Below are positions 61,401 to 64,000 of a DNA stretch of 64,000 nucleotides, piece by piece. The notes under the pieces were generated by a model that saw nothing but the letters and a program-made list of their open reading frames with translations, was not told where the DNA came from and searched no databases. Made by a program: the position numbers and the translations under genes. Position 1 is the stretch's first letter. Each line of letters starts with the position of its first letter. The DNA comes from Odiellus spinosus (taxonomy: Eukaryota > Arthropoda > Arachnida > Opiliones > Phalangiidae): assembly GCA_963920705.1 (NCBI GenBank), contig OY987230.1:4650001-4714000 (forward strand). The letters run 5' to 3'.

Positions 61401-62867
61401 AGGGCAAAAGTGAGCGTTTAAAGCTTCGATTATCGTAGTAAACTTAACTTGGTCTTCATCTGGTAAGGCAGGAGCGAGTAAATCGTGTAATAAATTGTAT
61501 ATTTGCGGTCCAGCTGACGTTAAAAAGATTGACTTTTGTTTTGGATCATCTTTAATGTCATTCGCTAAGAAATATTGTTTTAGGCGAGAGGAATACCTCT
61601 GGAAGGGCTCCACCGCGTCATCAAAAGGCGTTATGTGTCCATACGTAGGCATAATTGAAGTGCGTTGTAGAGCAAACAAAGAATTTTCCTACTGTAGCGG
61701 TAATAACGTTGTTAGTCCTTAAGCCTTGGCTTCTGACGCAGCTCGTCTTCCACTGGAAAAACGCAAAAGTGAGACGCAATAGCGTAGGTTCGGCAACTAC
61801 CTCCTCTAGTTTTTCGTAATTAATTTTCAAAGTTTTATGTCCGATATATACTGGATCCGATATTATCAAAAGGGGATAGGATCCCCTTTTGATATTATCT
61901 ATAAAAAAACCTCAAAGAGGGTAAGTTTCTAAATCGCGAGTTTCAATAAAATTTGAGATTTTGGTCTTGCCTGTTTGAAAATATACCGTAACTAGCCCCA
62001 TAATTCTAGACATTCTTCTCTATAAGAAGTAACATGACATTCATATTATTTGGGAAAAATTGGTTATATTCCTTAACAATATAACAACATCATAATTAGT
62101 AAGTATATAAACTAGTAAAACAGATATTTTCATATCTTTTCTTTTCCTGGCCATTAACTTTATTGTACCAACTCAGTGACGAATTTATCAATGAGAAATT
62201 AAGACTTCAAAGAAAAGCATAACTATGTCATTAATAGGTCATTAAAAACGTTTGGGTGAAGCCGTATGAGATGATACCAAGAAGGATCAGATAAGGAGAG
62301 GAAAAGTGGGGCTGCGTTGAGTTAGAGAGAGAAGAGCCAACCTCCCACTCGGGTGGAAAGGGGGGATAGGAAATTCTCGAGGTAAACTGTTGTCACGTGG
62401 TCGCTAGCTAGCGCGTCTCATAAAGGATTCGTTTTACCCACGTGACAACAATTTACCACGAAGCATCTCTACCCCCGTCTGTCCCCCGTTCTCCCGGAGT
62501 GGGAGTTTAGGCCGACGCAGTAGGAGCCGCGCCGTTCCCACTTTTCCTCTCCTTATCTGATCCTTCTTGATGATACTAAACGTATCAAACAAAACAACTA
62601 TTTTATCATAGCCAGAATAGCAGAACTTGTACTTCCTTCATAAAACTTAAGCGAAATGTATTTATTTTCAGAACGTTTTTGGACAGTATGCTGAGATTTG
62701 TCACAAAACTGATACAATGTTGAAAGCTGGGCACTCGGAAACAGTGTGTGTCCGCCAATGTAAAAATAAAATAGACGCCTTTTGCCAACGATTCGCGCTT
62801 TGCATCGAGAAAAGGAGAAATATTATCAAGAACAATCTTCAGTTGTATTCCCACTCAAATCAAGTGT
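31342..62867 (+). CDS. Mcf2l: Dbl-family Rho GEF, MCF2/MCF2L (Dbs/Ost) type, N-terminal half
   Basis: Eight coding exons (31342-31426, 32141-32303, 38737-38827, 40512-40625, 44502-44615, 47009-47186, 49826-50169, 62672 to about 62867) join without a phase conflict and give about 428 residues. Residues about 30-200 form a Sec14/CRAL-TRIO domain, with the characteristic PAFLSGGLDKNGTPIISV, GLTIVVDKK and QLTEEFGGS...HDQWL. From about 200 onward come the helices of the spectrin-like region (EKTTARQKLSEVNEFY, FQELWLVKEHLL). In known family members this region is followed by DH and PH domains that exchange GDP on Rho GTPases such as Cdc42 and RhoA, and the Sec14 part binds phosphoinositides and membranes; those facts come from the family, not from this sequence. 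The catalytic exons are beyond 64000. Introns range from 0.7 to 12.5 kb and carry the mobile elements listed here. Confidence 0.88.
31482..32090. mobile_element. TTAA-flanked MITE in GEF intron 1
   Basis: GGGGGAAGT at 31482 and ACTTCCCCC ending at 32090 are inverted ends, each directly bordered by TTAA (31478-31481 and 32091-32094). TTAA targets are used by piggyBac and Kolobok elements. It is 609 bp with no transposase. It fills most of the 714-bp intron and stops 46 bases before the acceptor. Confidence 0.6.
32141..32303 (+). CDS. Mcf2l: GEF coding exon 2 (start of Sec14 domain)
   Basis: Starts after TTGATTATAG and ends at TCCAA|GTAAGCC in phase 2. It encodes ILEAAQIVEILNKKPAF, LSGGLDKNGTPIISV and ENISKEDLRDLFSYLGSV. 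The AFLSGG plus G(R/T)PIIS pattern is diagnostic of the N-terminal strand of the Sec14-like domain in MCF2/MCF2L proteins. Confidence 0.9.
32389..32530. repeat. GCGCAG minisatellite, 33-bp (2 x 16-17) units
   Basis: Three clean units of CAGTTTCCCATTTGCG + CAGATTCACATTTTGCG, with diverged units at the right edge. The half-unit (TTCCCATTTGCGCAG) is the same motif that builds arrays at 40130-40300, 45003-45200 and 45940-46240. Open frames here in both directions are repeat artefacts. Confidence 0.85.
32786..33104 (-). mobile_element. Possible copia LTR, second copy at 47633-47950
   Basis: From AACAAGTTGGGAAACCAAAA to ATATGGGGAATACAAA, this matches 47633-47950 at about three-quarters identity. 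It lies just downstream, in element sense, of the copia reverse-transcriptase remnant on the minus strand, where a 3' LTR would be. The exact TG...CA ends are not clear, so it may instead be an unrelated dispersed repeat. Confidence 0.45.
33260..34260 (-). pseudogene. Ty1/copia polyprotein remnant (linker and reverse transcriptase)
   Basis: On the minus strand a degraded linker (ALPKNYQEAMNSAEKDE at 33852-34100) leads, across a stop, into the reverse transcriptase at 33276-33842. That frame carries GCKWVYTLK, YRARLMAQGFNQVKGIDY, LYGLPQSGRQWF and, in place of the catalytic YVDD, YVDG. The order and motifs are those of Ty1/copia pol. Most of the RT C-terminus and the RNase H are missing. The internal stop, the frame changes at about 34000-34200 and the altered active site make it inactive. 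Confidence 0.85.
34630..35070 (-). pseudogene. IS630/mariner-like transposase fragment, copy 2
   Basis: Across frameshifts the minus strand contains AHLDATFLE, GQPDRGLKS in the wrong frame for SPDLNPW, and the C-terminal INVDGGHFEQFL. It aligns along its left half with 25560-25870, including ACTGGACATCACGAACTTCA. It keeps a somewhat longer N-terminal piece (about 34870-35070) than the first copy. Several stops; dead. Confidence 0.7.
36600..36900 (-). mobile_element. Possible 5' region of a non-LTR retroelement
   Basis: The minus strand contains ATCACCTTGTCATGGTGAGG, closely resembling CCTTGTCGTGGTGAGG in the retroposed insert at 60136-60602 and in the element at 63770-64000. The surroundings are GC-rich compared with neighbouring introns. 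Only this motif and composition support the call. Confidence 0.3.
37940..38404. mobile_element. CACTGCC MITE copy 2, 7-bp target duplication
   Basis: Same ends and interior as 30072-30521, with an exact flanking duplication TCCTGAA (37933-37939 and 38405-38411). It is about 15 bp longer than copy 1: it holds an extra segment around TCGAAGTAAGATCGTAGAAC that copy 1 lacks, and it lacks a few bases near the right end. The two copies are about 95% identical, so the family was active fairly recently. Confidence 0.87.
38737..38827 (+). CDS. Mcf2l: GEF coding exon 3 (Sec14 domain)
   Basis: Between TTGTCTTATAG and CTTCAG|GTAATT. With the two bases of the previous exon it encodes NEELRSKGLTIVVDKK and HPLEDTKVVIDALQ, the central strand and helix of the Sec14 fold (the family pattern is a Val/Ile-rich strand followed by D(K/R)(K/R)). 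It ends in phase 0. Confidence 0.9.
39235..39625. repeat. Foldback element, arms about 185 bp
   Basis: The left arm (TTTTCGGAATCACCATGCCA...) mirrors the right (...TTGGCATCATGATACCAAAA). Inner parts (AACAGCGCTTGTAATGTTCC and its inverse) are also paired around GTTTTGATAGTCACCAAACG at about 39425-39445. About 85% arm identity, no ORF. Confidence 0.75.
40130..40300. repeat. GCGCAAATGGGAACTGC minisatellite
   Basis: Diverged units of 17-20 bp (CTTTTGGCAAACTGCG and AGTGCGCAAATGGGAACTGC types) belong to the same family as 32389-32530 but read on the opposite strand. Confidence 0.65.
40512..40625 (+). CDS. Mcf2l: GEF coding exon 4 (Sec14 domain)
   Basis: The acceptor is TTTTTTTAAATAG and the donor CCC|GTGAGT. 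The 38 codons, phase 0 on both sides, encode ASTISPRVRTVLILRKDGF and KEKQKVNELKKYNSQCEFP. This corresponds to the strand with the V(L)I(L)R pattern and the following helix of the family's Sec14 domain. Confidence 0.88.
40830..41230. repeat. Diverged CCGAATGGG repeats with a (TTAGG)5 tract
   Basis: CCCATTCG(G/A)CCGAAT on the left (40860-40940) and GGTCGAATGGGATT on the right (41169-41215) are inverted, loosely repeated motifs. Between them 41093-41117 is five exact copies of GGTTA, the insect telomeric unit. No gene. Confidence 0.55.
41231..42600 (+). other. Part of GEF intron 4, nothing recognised
   Basis: Ordinary AT-rich sequence. Short frames on both strands lack features. Confidence 0.45.
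42618..42821 (-). other. Coding-like minus-strand segment, unrecognised
   Basis: Sixty-odd codons read SCVAVDQALIRYVPRGIGLD, NCNGGALTVGTCAHVSSLIW and YVGYRRPEERAWKLVSI before a stop. Three Cys, many Gly and a Trp-Tyr pattern make it look like the end of a real globular domain. On the same strand it is preceded by TTGTGGTAG, which could be a splice acceptor. No family recognised. It could be a nested gene's last exon, an old viral or element fragment, or chance. Confidence 0.25.
43030..43570 (+). pseudogene. BEL/Pao integrase C-terminal remnant
   Basis: The + strand, read across one stop and a frame change near 43310, gives KSKLERLWTN, the typical ERAPWLGGFFERLVRTVK, VNSRPL, then LTPNMFLIGQRP and FWKRWTQEYL. 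This is the end of the BEL/Pao integrase core followed by its C-terminal domain. RT, gag and LTRs are not seen here. The segment sits in GEF intron 4 in the same sense as the gene. Confidence 0.85.
43571..44501 (+). other. Rest of GEF intron 4
   Basis: The left edge holds TTTTAGAAACACCCTGTATG, like the end of a DNA transposon, but no partner end was found. The remainder is AT-rich and ends in TTTTGTTTTTAAG before exon 5. Confidence 0.4.
44502..44615 (+). CDS. Mcf2l: GEF coding exon 5 (end of Sec14 domain)
   Basis: Begins after TTTGTTTTTAAG (phase 0) and ends at GATTG|GTATGA (phase 0). It encodes VLYVTQAKLFKFVHPF, QLTEEFGGSFLYSHDQWLKK. QLTEE(F/L)GG...HDxWL is the clearest single signature of the C-terminal end of this Sec14 domain. 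The frame is open further upstream to a TCAG at 44435, but that acceptor has the wrong phase for exon 4. Confidence 0.9.
45003..45200. repeat. GCGCAG minisatellite (17-bp units)
   Basis: About eleven units of TTCCCAGTTGCGCGG with frequent substitutions. The same unit, reverse-complemented, makes the array at 45940-46240. Confidence 0.8.
45186..45425. mobile_element. Truncated copy of the 62278-62569 MITE
   Basis: From GGAAAGGGGGGATAGGA to TCTGATCCTTCTTG it parallels 62353-62569 (ACCCACGTGACAACAATT, GGCCGACGCAGTA). The left inverted end is missing, and the minisatellite at 45003-45200 stands in its place. Confidence 0.75.
45586..45775. repeat. 20-bp minisatellite, nine to ten copies
   Basis: ACATAAATTTTAAATAATTT repeats without change until the last unit. 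Almost perfect identity implies recent expansion. Confidence 0.92.
45845..45910 (-). tRNA. tRNA-like sequence, probably a pseudogene or SINE head
   Basis: The minus strand reads TCGTAGCATAACGGGATGGTC (D-arm and box A-like), then GGGCTATCAATCGAGAGG (possible anticodon region) and GGGACCGATTCT (box B/T-arm like). The order and spacing suit a tRNA-derived sequence, but the stems do not pair cleanly, so I doubt a functional tRNA. Confidence 0.3.
45940..46240. repeat. GCGCAG minisatellite, inverse orientation
   Basis: Units such as CTACTGGGAACCGCGCAACAG (about 17-18 bp, some doubled) fill the right half. The left half is a more diverged form (GATATACCGCGCAATGGG). It reads on the strand opposite to 45003-45200, so the two arrays in this intron are inverted with respect to each other. 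Confidence 0.75.
47009..47186 (+). CDS. Mcf2l: GEF coding exon 6 (linker and first spectrin-like helices)
   Basis: Phase 0 start after TAATTGTTAAAG, phase 1 end at AAAACG|GTAAGG. It encodes AVERYIKECSCMSKHIE, SSEFEKTTARQKLSEVNEFY and PTKVLENG. It fits directly onto exon 5 with no residues missing compared with the family's spacing between QWL and the spectrin-like region. No membrane or signal segments. Confidence 0.85.
47187..49825 (+). other. GEF intron 6 (2.6 kb)
   Basis: Includes a piece similar to 9840-9920 (47500-47590), the second copy of the putative copia LTR (47633-47950), and about 1.8 kb of moderately GC-richer sequence (47960-49100) with no recognisable coding potential. Minus-strand frames at 47897-48291 overlap each other and have no family resemblance. 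Confidence 0.6.
47633..47950 (-). mobile_element. Second copy of the 32786-33104 repeat (possible solo copia LTR)
   Basis: Shares AACAAGTTGGGAAACCAAAA, CTAACCTAACCCTAT, TTTATGTTA-AG and AATATGGGGAATACAAA in the same order as the first copy. No pol sequence follows it here, which would suit a solo LTR. Confidence 0.45.
49826..50169 (+). CDS. Mcf2l: GEF coding exon 7 (spectrin-like region)
   Basis: Starts after GTTGAATTACAG in phase 1 and ends at TGTACC|GTAAGT in phase 0. The 115 codons, almost all predicted helix, include EELLLMLATDLDTGFRQV, FQELWLVKEHLLKELVDLFE and FLKEHEAIELDCT. W near the middle of the long helix (ELWLVKE) is typical of spectrin-type repeats. This is the most clearly coding + strand segment after the Sec14 exons. 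Confidence 0.9.
50715..52150 (-). pseudogene. Ty3/gypsy integrase remnant (element A)
   Basis: In minus-strand order: end of RNase H (NADALSRLPLETPHDDPP, 52150-52085), a linker with a stop near 51968, the HHCC zinc domain (HSTHQGMSRTKGLARQKMWW and TCENC), a stop at about 51630, then the integrase core (MDYAGP, D in VVDSYSNW, D in VSDNGTPF, E in GLAERAVRTIK). A C-terminal domain follows and ends RPRKPLIRMDL. All three catalytic acids are present, but stops and the loss of everything 5' of RNase H make it defective. A 3' LTR may begin left of 50714 (TGTTAC at 50548), without proof. Confidence 0.88.
53590..53815. repeat. 22-bp minisatellite, about ten copies
   Basis: AACTTTCGCGATTTCGGGAAAA repeats almost exactly (one unit has CTCG for CGCG), with degraded units to 53865. 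The minus strand is open in two frames through it (PKSRKFF and RNRESFS periodic peptides); these are artefacts of the 22-bp period. Confidence 0.92.
54795..55032. repeat. 22-bp minisatellite, eight copies, beside a transposon-like end
   Basis: CCCACTAAATGTTTAATTTTAT repeats eight times without change at 54853-55030. Directly before it, CAGGGTTGCCGAAGGTCAGG (54794) looks like the end of a CAGGG-type element, but no matching right end was found. Confidence 0.85.
55961..55991. repeat. Perfect 15-bp hairpin palindrome
   Basis: TTTTCGGTATTTTCA is followed after a single T by its exact reverse complement. It is isolated in intron 7 with no tandem partner. Confidence 0.8.
56846..57337. mobile_element. 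CAGGG-type MITE (CCTATAATT subfamily), copy 2
   Basis: Ends CAGGGCTCCCAG and CTGGGAGCCCTG, flanked by the exact 6-bp repeat CCTTGA (56840-56845, 57338-57343). The interior has many CCTATAATA and CCTATAAAA motifs plus GAGTAGCTAGTAGTGCCAAA, shared with 8556-8987. Confidence 0.85.
58522..60120 (-). pseudogene. Ty3/gypsy pol: reverse transcriptase and RNase H (element B)
   Basis: A nearly intact minus-strand frame runs from the protease-RT linker through RT (AARPVPYALRELVELELERL, FSKLDLKDAFNQLELDE, RYTRLPFGIASSPAIFQ) and into RNase H (LACDASPYGLGAVLSH, LTDHQPLVSLL). The RT active site reads FEDDIVI where YxDD is usual, with both aspartates kept. Near 58545 a frameshift turns the usual ADALSRLPLE into another frame and the element ends about 40 bases later, so integrase is absent. 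It is related to element A but not continuous with it, because both contain the ADALSRLPLE segment. Confidence 0.9.
60136..60602 (-). mobile_element. Retroposed 467-bp insert within gypsy element B
   Basis: GC-rich insert flanked by an exact 14-bp duplication TGGTTGTAAAGTAC (60121-60134 and 60603-60616). On the minus strand it starts with a C-rich tract, has CCTTGTCGTGGTGAGG and GGATCCGTCCTAGTTCCGCG, and finishes in an ATGATGAAATGAT-like simple tail. Such a tail and a long target duplication are typical of non-LTR (LINE or SINE) retroposition. No RT, so it is a SINE or an internally deleted LINE. The + strand open frames here are chance. Confidence 0.8.
60603..61679 (-). pseudogene. Ty3/gypsy gag and protease start (element B)
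   Basis: The minus strand encodes a capsid-like N-terminal part (ending in ATSIAMASQNALSL), a basic stretch (KSKQRRKKKS), two CCHC zinc knuckles (CSRCGKTDHVPSNC and CGKCKLIGHLAKKC) and then the retropepsin start LELDTGAAYTLIS. The frame breaks where the 467-bp insert enters. Without the insert it would run on into the pol frame at 60120, so gag and pol seem to share one frame in this family. ATG at 61679 or MPTYGHITPF at about 61652 could be the start. Confidence 0.88.
61680..62277. other. 5' flank of gypsy element B, LTR uncertain
   Basis: The 5' LTR and primer-binding site would be expected here, but I could not define TG...CA ends. A strong hairpin (GATATTATCAAAAGGGGAT and its inverse) at 61860-61900 may mark an element end. 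From about 61950 the sequence is ordinary AT-rich intron. Confidence 0.4.
62278..62569. mobile_element. CAAGAAGGATC MITE, 7-bp target duplication
   Basis: Inverted ends of about 30 bp (CAAGAAGGATCAGATAAGGA and reverse) are flanked by ATGATAC on both sides (62271-62277 and 62570-62576). The inner part is itself palindromic around GTGGTCGCTAGCTAGCG, with GTCACGTGG on one side and CCACGTGAC on the other. No ORF. A truncated copy is at 45186-45425. It stops 102 bases before exon 8. Confidence 0.82.
62672..62867 (+). CDS. Mcf2l: GEF coding exon 8 (spectrin-like region, continued)
   Basis: Starts after TATTTATTTTCAG in phase 0 and encodes NVFGQYAEICHKTDTMLKAG, VRQCKNKIDAFCQRFALCIE and NNLQLYSHSNQV. 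The helix pattern fits the second half of the family's spectrin-like region. The donor is ambiguous: CAA|GTGTGT at 62864 (phase 0) or GTGT|GTAAAA at 62868 (phase 1). The next exon, and the DH-PH domains, are beyond the window. Confidence 0.82.
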
Positions 62868-63419
62868 GTAAAACCGATATAATTTTTTTAATTTGTTATG
62901 TGTTTCACTTTAATATAAGGCTTCCTAGCGTAGTCAAATTTAGGACCATTAAAAATAGATATCCTTCTTTTTAGATATAGATGAATAACCAAACCTGGTG
63001 TTTATAAGCGTCATCTATTATCTAACGGGAAACAGATGCAAAAAAGCAACTAACACAACCACGTGCGTGGCTGCTATTAGAATAGGCAGACTCGCACATG
63101 GTTTGTTATAGTTCTTTCTTTTTGGCTGGGTTATTCATCTTTATATATTAGGATAGGCCTGGTTATACATTGTTAAAATTCTATTGTAGTCAGTCCGAAT
63201 GATAAGCTTGCATTTTATGTTAAAGCGAGTATATTTGGTACAAGTGTTCTTTAGAACCTACTTTTCGATTTAACTTATACAACTGTGGCGTACGCCTTCG
63301 CGCTTACGTCGAAAAAACAATGAATTTTCTTTTTGATTATTTTATCCGCTTTGTTCACACAGAAATAATATCTTTTTATTCTTACTTTTCTTAATTCCGG
63401 TAACTCTTTGCACCAATTT
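62868..63419 (+). other. Start of GEF intron 8, nothing recognised
   Basis: AT-rich. Two inverted copies of an ATATAGATGAATAACCAAACC-like motif occur at about 62976-62998 and 63120-63148 (TGGGTTATTCATCTTTATAT), perhaps a small foldback of about 170 bp. Confidence 0.4.
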
Positions 63420-63750
63420 TCAAATGCGTCCCATTAAATTTTCCATAGTGATTGAAAAATAAATTTTGCCCTGATGGTATAAGAACCCAAAATTCCCATA
63501 GGGTCGAAAATATGGGATACGGCGCTGAGGTGCAAATCGTTTCGTACATTTCATTACTTTAATTATTTCGATTAGGTTTGAAAAATCGAAACTGAAGCCG
63601 TCAGTGTTAAGTAATCCTAAGATTTTCTGACCCCTGGGTGGTCTGGACTTCAAATTTGGTGATCAAATAATGGTTGGCGGCTTCTTCTCCCCACATCTGA
63701 CGTAAATCAGGCAAGTTTGACTGCCATTTCCTGGGGTTCATCTTGGTTTT
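63420..63750 (-). pseudogene. BEL/Pao reverse-transcriptase region remnant
   Basis: The minus strand, read across frameshifts, gives MNPRKWQSNLPDLRQMWGEE, TDGFSFDFSNLIEI, and then SAVSHIFDPMGILGSYTIRA and KFIFQSLWKINGTH. The segment (S)x(I/V)FDPxGxLxPxxxRAKxxxQxLW is characteristic of the region after RT in BEL/Pao polyproteins. It is in antisense orientation, unlike the BEL fragment at 43030, so it is a separate insertion. Confidence 0.78.
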
Positions 63751-63769
63751 GCTCAACATTACTGACATC

Positions 63770-64000
63770 CTTTTTGACCCCCCCTCCCCACCTGTTGCGT
63801 GCACAGGCTGGGGGTTGTGTTACATCCTTGTCGTGGTGAGGGGGCCCGAGTTCTAGGATCCGTCCTAGTTCCGCGAATTGTAACACGGCCGTCTCATTCC
63901 AATTAGGGGCAAAGCCGGGGCTGCGCCAGCACGCTGTAGGGGGTACTCTCGTGCTCAGCGGGGGTACCATCCTCGGCGTCATCCTACGCCATTGAGTCGG
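63770..64000 (+). mobile_element. 5' part of a non-LTR element related to the 60136-60602 insert
   Basis: Begins with a C-rich tract and has TCCTTGTCGTGGTGAGG, GAGTTCTAGGATCCGTCCTA and ACACGGCCGTCTC in the same order as the minus strand of the 467-bp insert. After about 63895 the two diverge and this copy continues past the window. It adjoins the BEL/Pao remnant, so it probably inserted into it. Confidence 0.7.

Larger units (their letters stand above)
50170..62671 (+). other. GEF intron 7 (12.5 kb)
   Basis: The largest intron, and the place where most retroelement sequence lies: two gypsy remnants in antisense orientation (50715-52150 and 58522-61679), two 22-bp minisatellites, a CAGGG-type MITE and the 292-bp foldback MITE. 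52151-53580, 53830-54790, 55035-56830 and 57345-58500 contain no gene I can support. A GC-richer patch at 52640-52710 is CpG-rich but has no further signal. Confidence 0.75.

Noticed and set aside
50715..61679. A single gypsy element split by a 6.4-kb insertion
   Set aside because: Both parts contain the RNase H end (ADALSRLPLE), so they are overlapping copies of two elements. The sequence between them has no element-like boundaries.

Overview
This is eukaryotic nuclear DNA, almost certainly from an insect with an AT-rich, repeat-laden genome. The evidence is spliced genes with consensus GT/AG introns, (TTAGG)n-type motifs (the usual insect telomere unit), dispersed AACCTAACC motifs, Ty3/gypsy, Ty1/copia and BEL/Pao retrotransposon remnants, IS630/mariner-like transposase remnants, and very many MITEs and minisatellites. 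I cannot name the order or species; nothing resembles prokaryotic organisation.

Two host genes can be read on the + strand. The first (about 10.0-14.75 kb) is an unrecognised gene. A possible short first exon at 10002-10040, an exon at 11910-12035 and a long terminal exon at 13546-14748 join in phase 0 and give about 455 residues, with a polyadenylation signal just after the stop. The second is the N-terminal half of a Dbl-family Rho guanine-nucleotide exchange factor of the MCF2/MCF2L (Dbs/Ost) type. Eight coding exons between 31342 and about 62867 keep perfect phase and encode a Sec14/CRAL-TRIO domain followed by the start of the spectrin-like region. The catalytic DH-PH part must lie beyond the right edge.

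Layout: 1-9.9 kb is intergenic DNA with inverted-repeat elements and three CAGGG-ended MITEs. 10-14.8 kb holds the unrecognised gene, whose second intron is almost entirely one inverted-repeat element. 15-23.2 kb is tandem-repeat country: a 177-bp duplication, a roughly 3.7-kb array built on a 13-bp unit that reverses strand at about 19.05 kb, and a 1.45-kb AT microsatellite. 23.2-31.3 kb contains MITEs, foldbacks and a mariner-like fragment, and perhaps a 5' untranslated exon of the GEF gene near 20.5-20.8 kb. From 31.3 kb onward the GEF introns hold copia, mariner and BEL remnants, a dispersed GCGCAG minisatellite family and, in the 12.5-kb intron 7, two related but separate gypsy remnants, one of them interrupted by a 467-bp retroposed insert with a 14-bp target duplication.

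The two genes show no sign of working together. The window mainly documents intron and intergenic expansion by short non-autonomous elements. The best candidates for something undescribed are the CAGGG-ended MITE family with 6-bp target duplications, the CACTGCC-ended MITEs with 7-bp duplications, the strand-reversing 13-bp satellite, and the dispersed 16-18-bp GCGCAG minisatellite.
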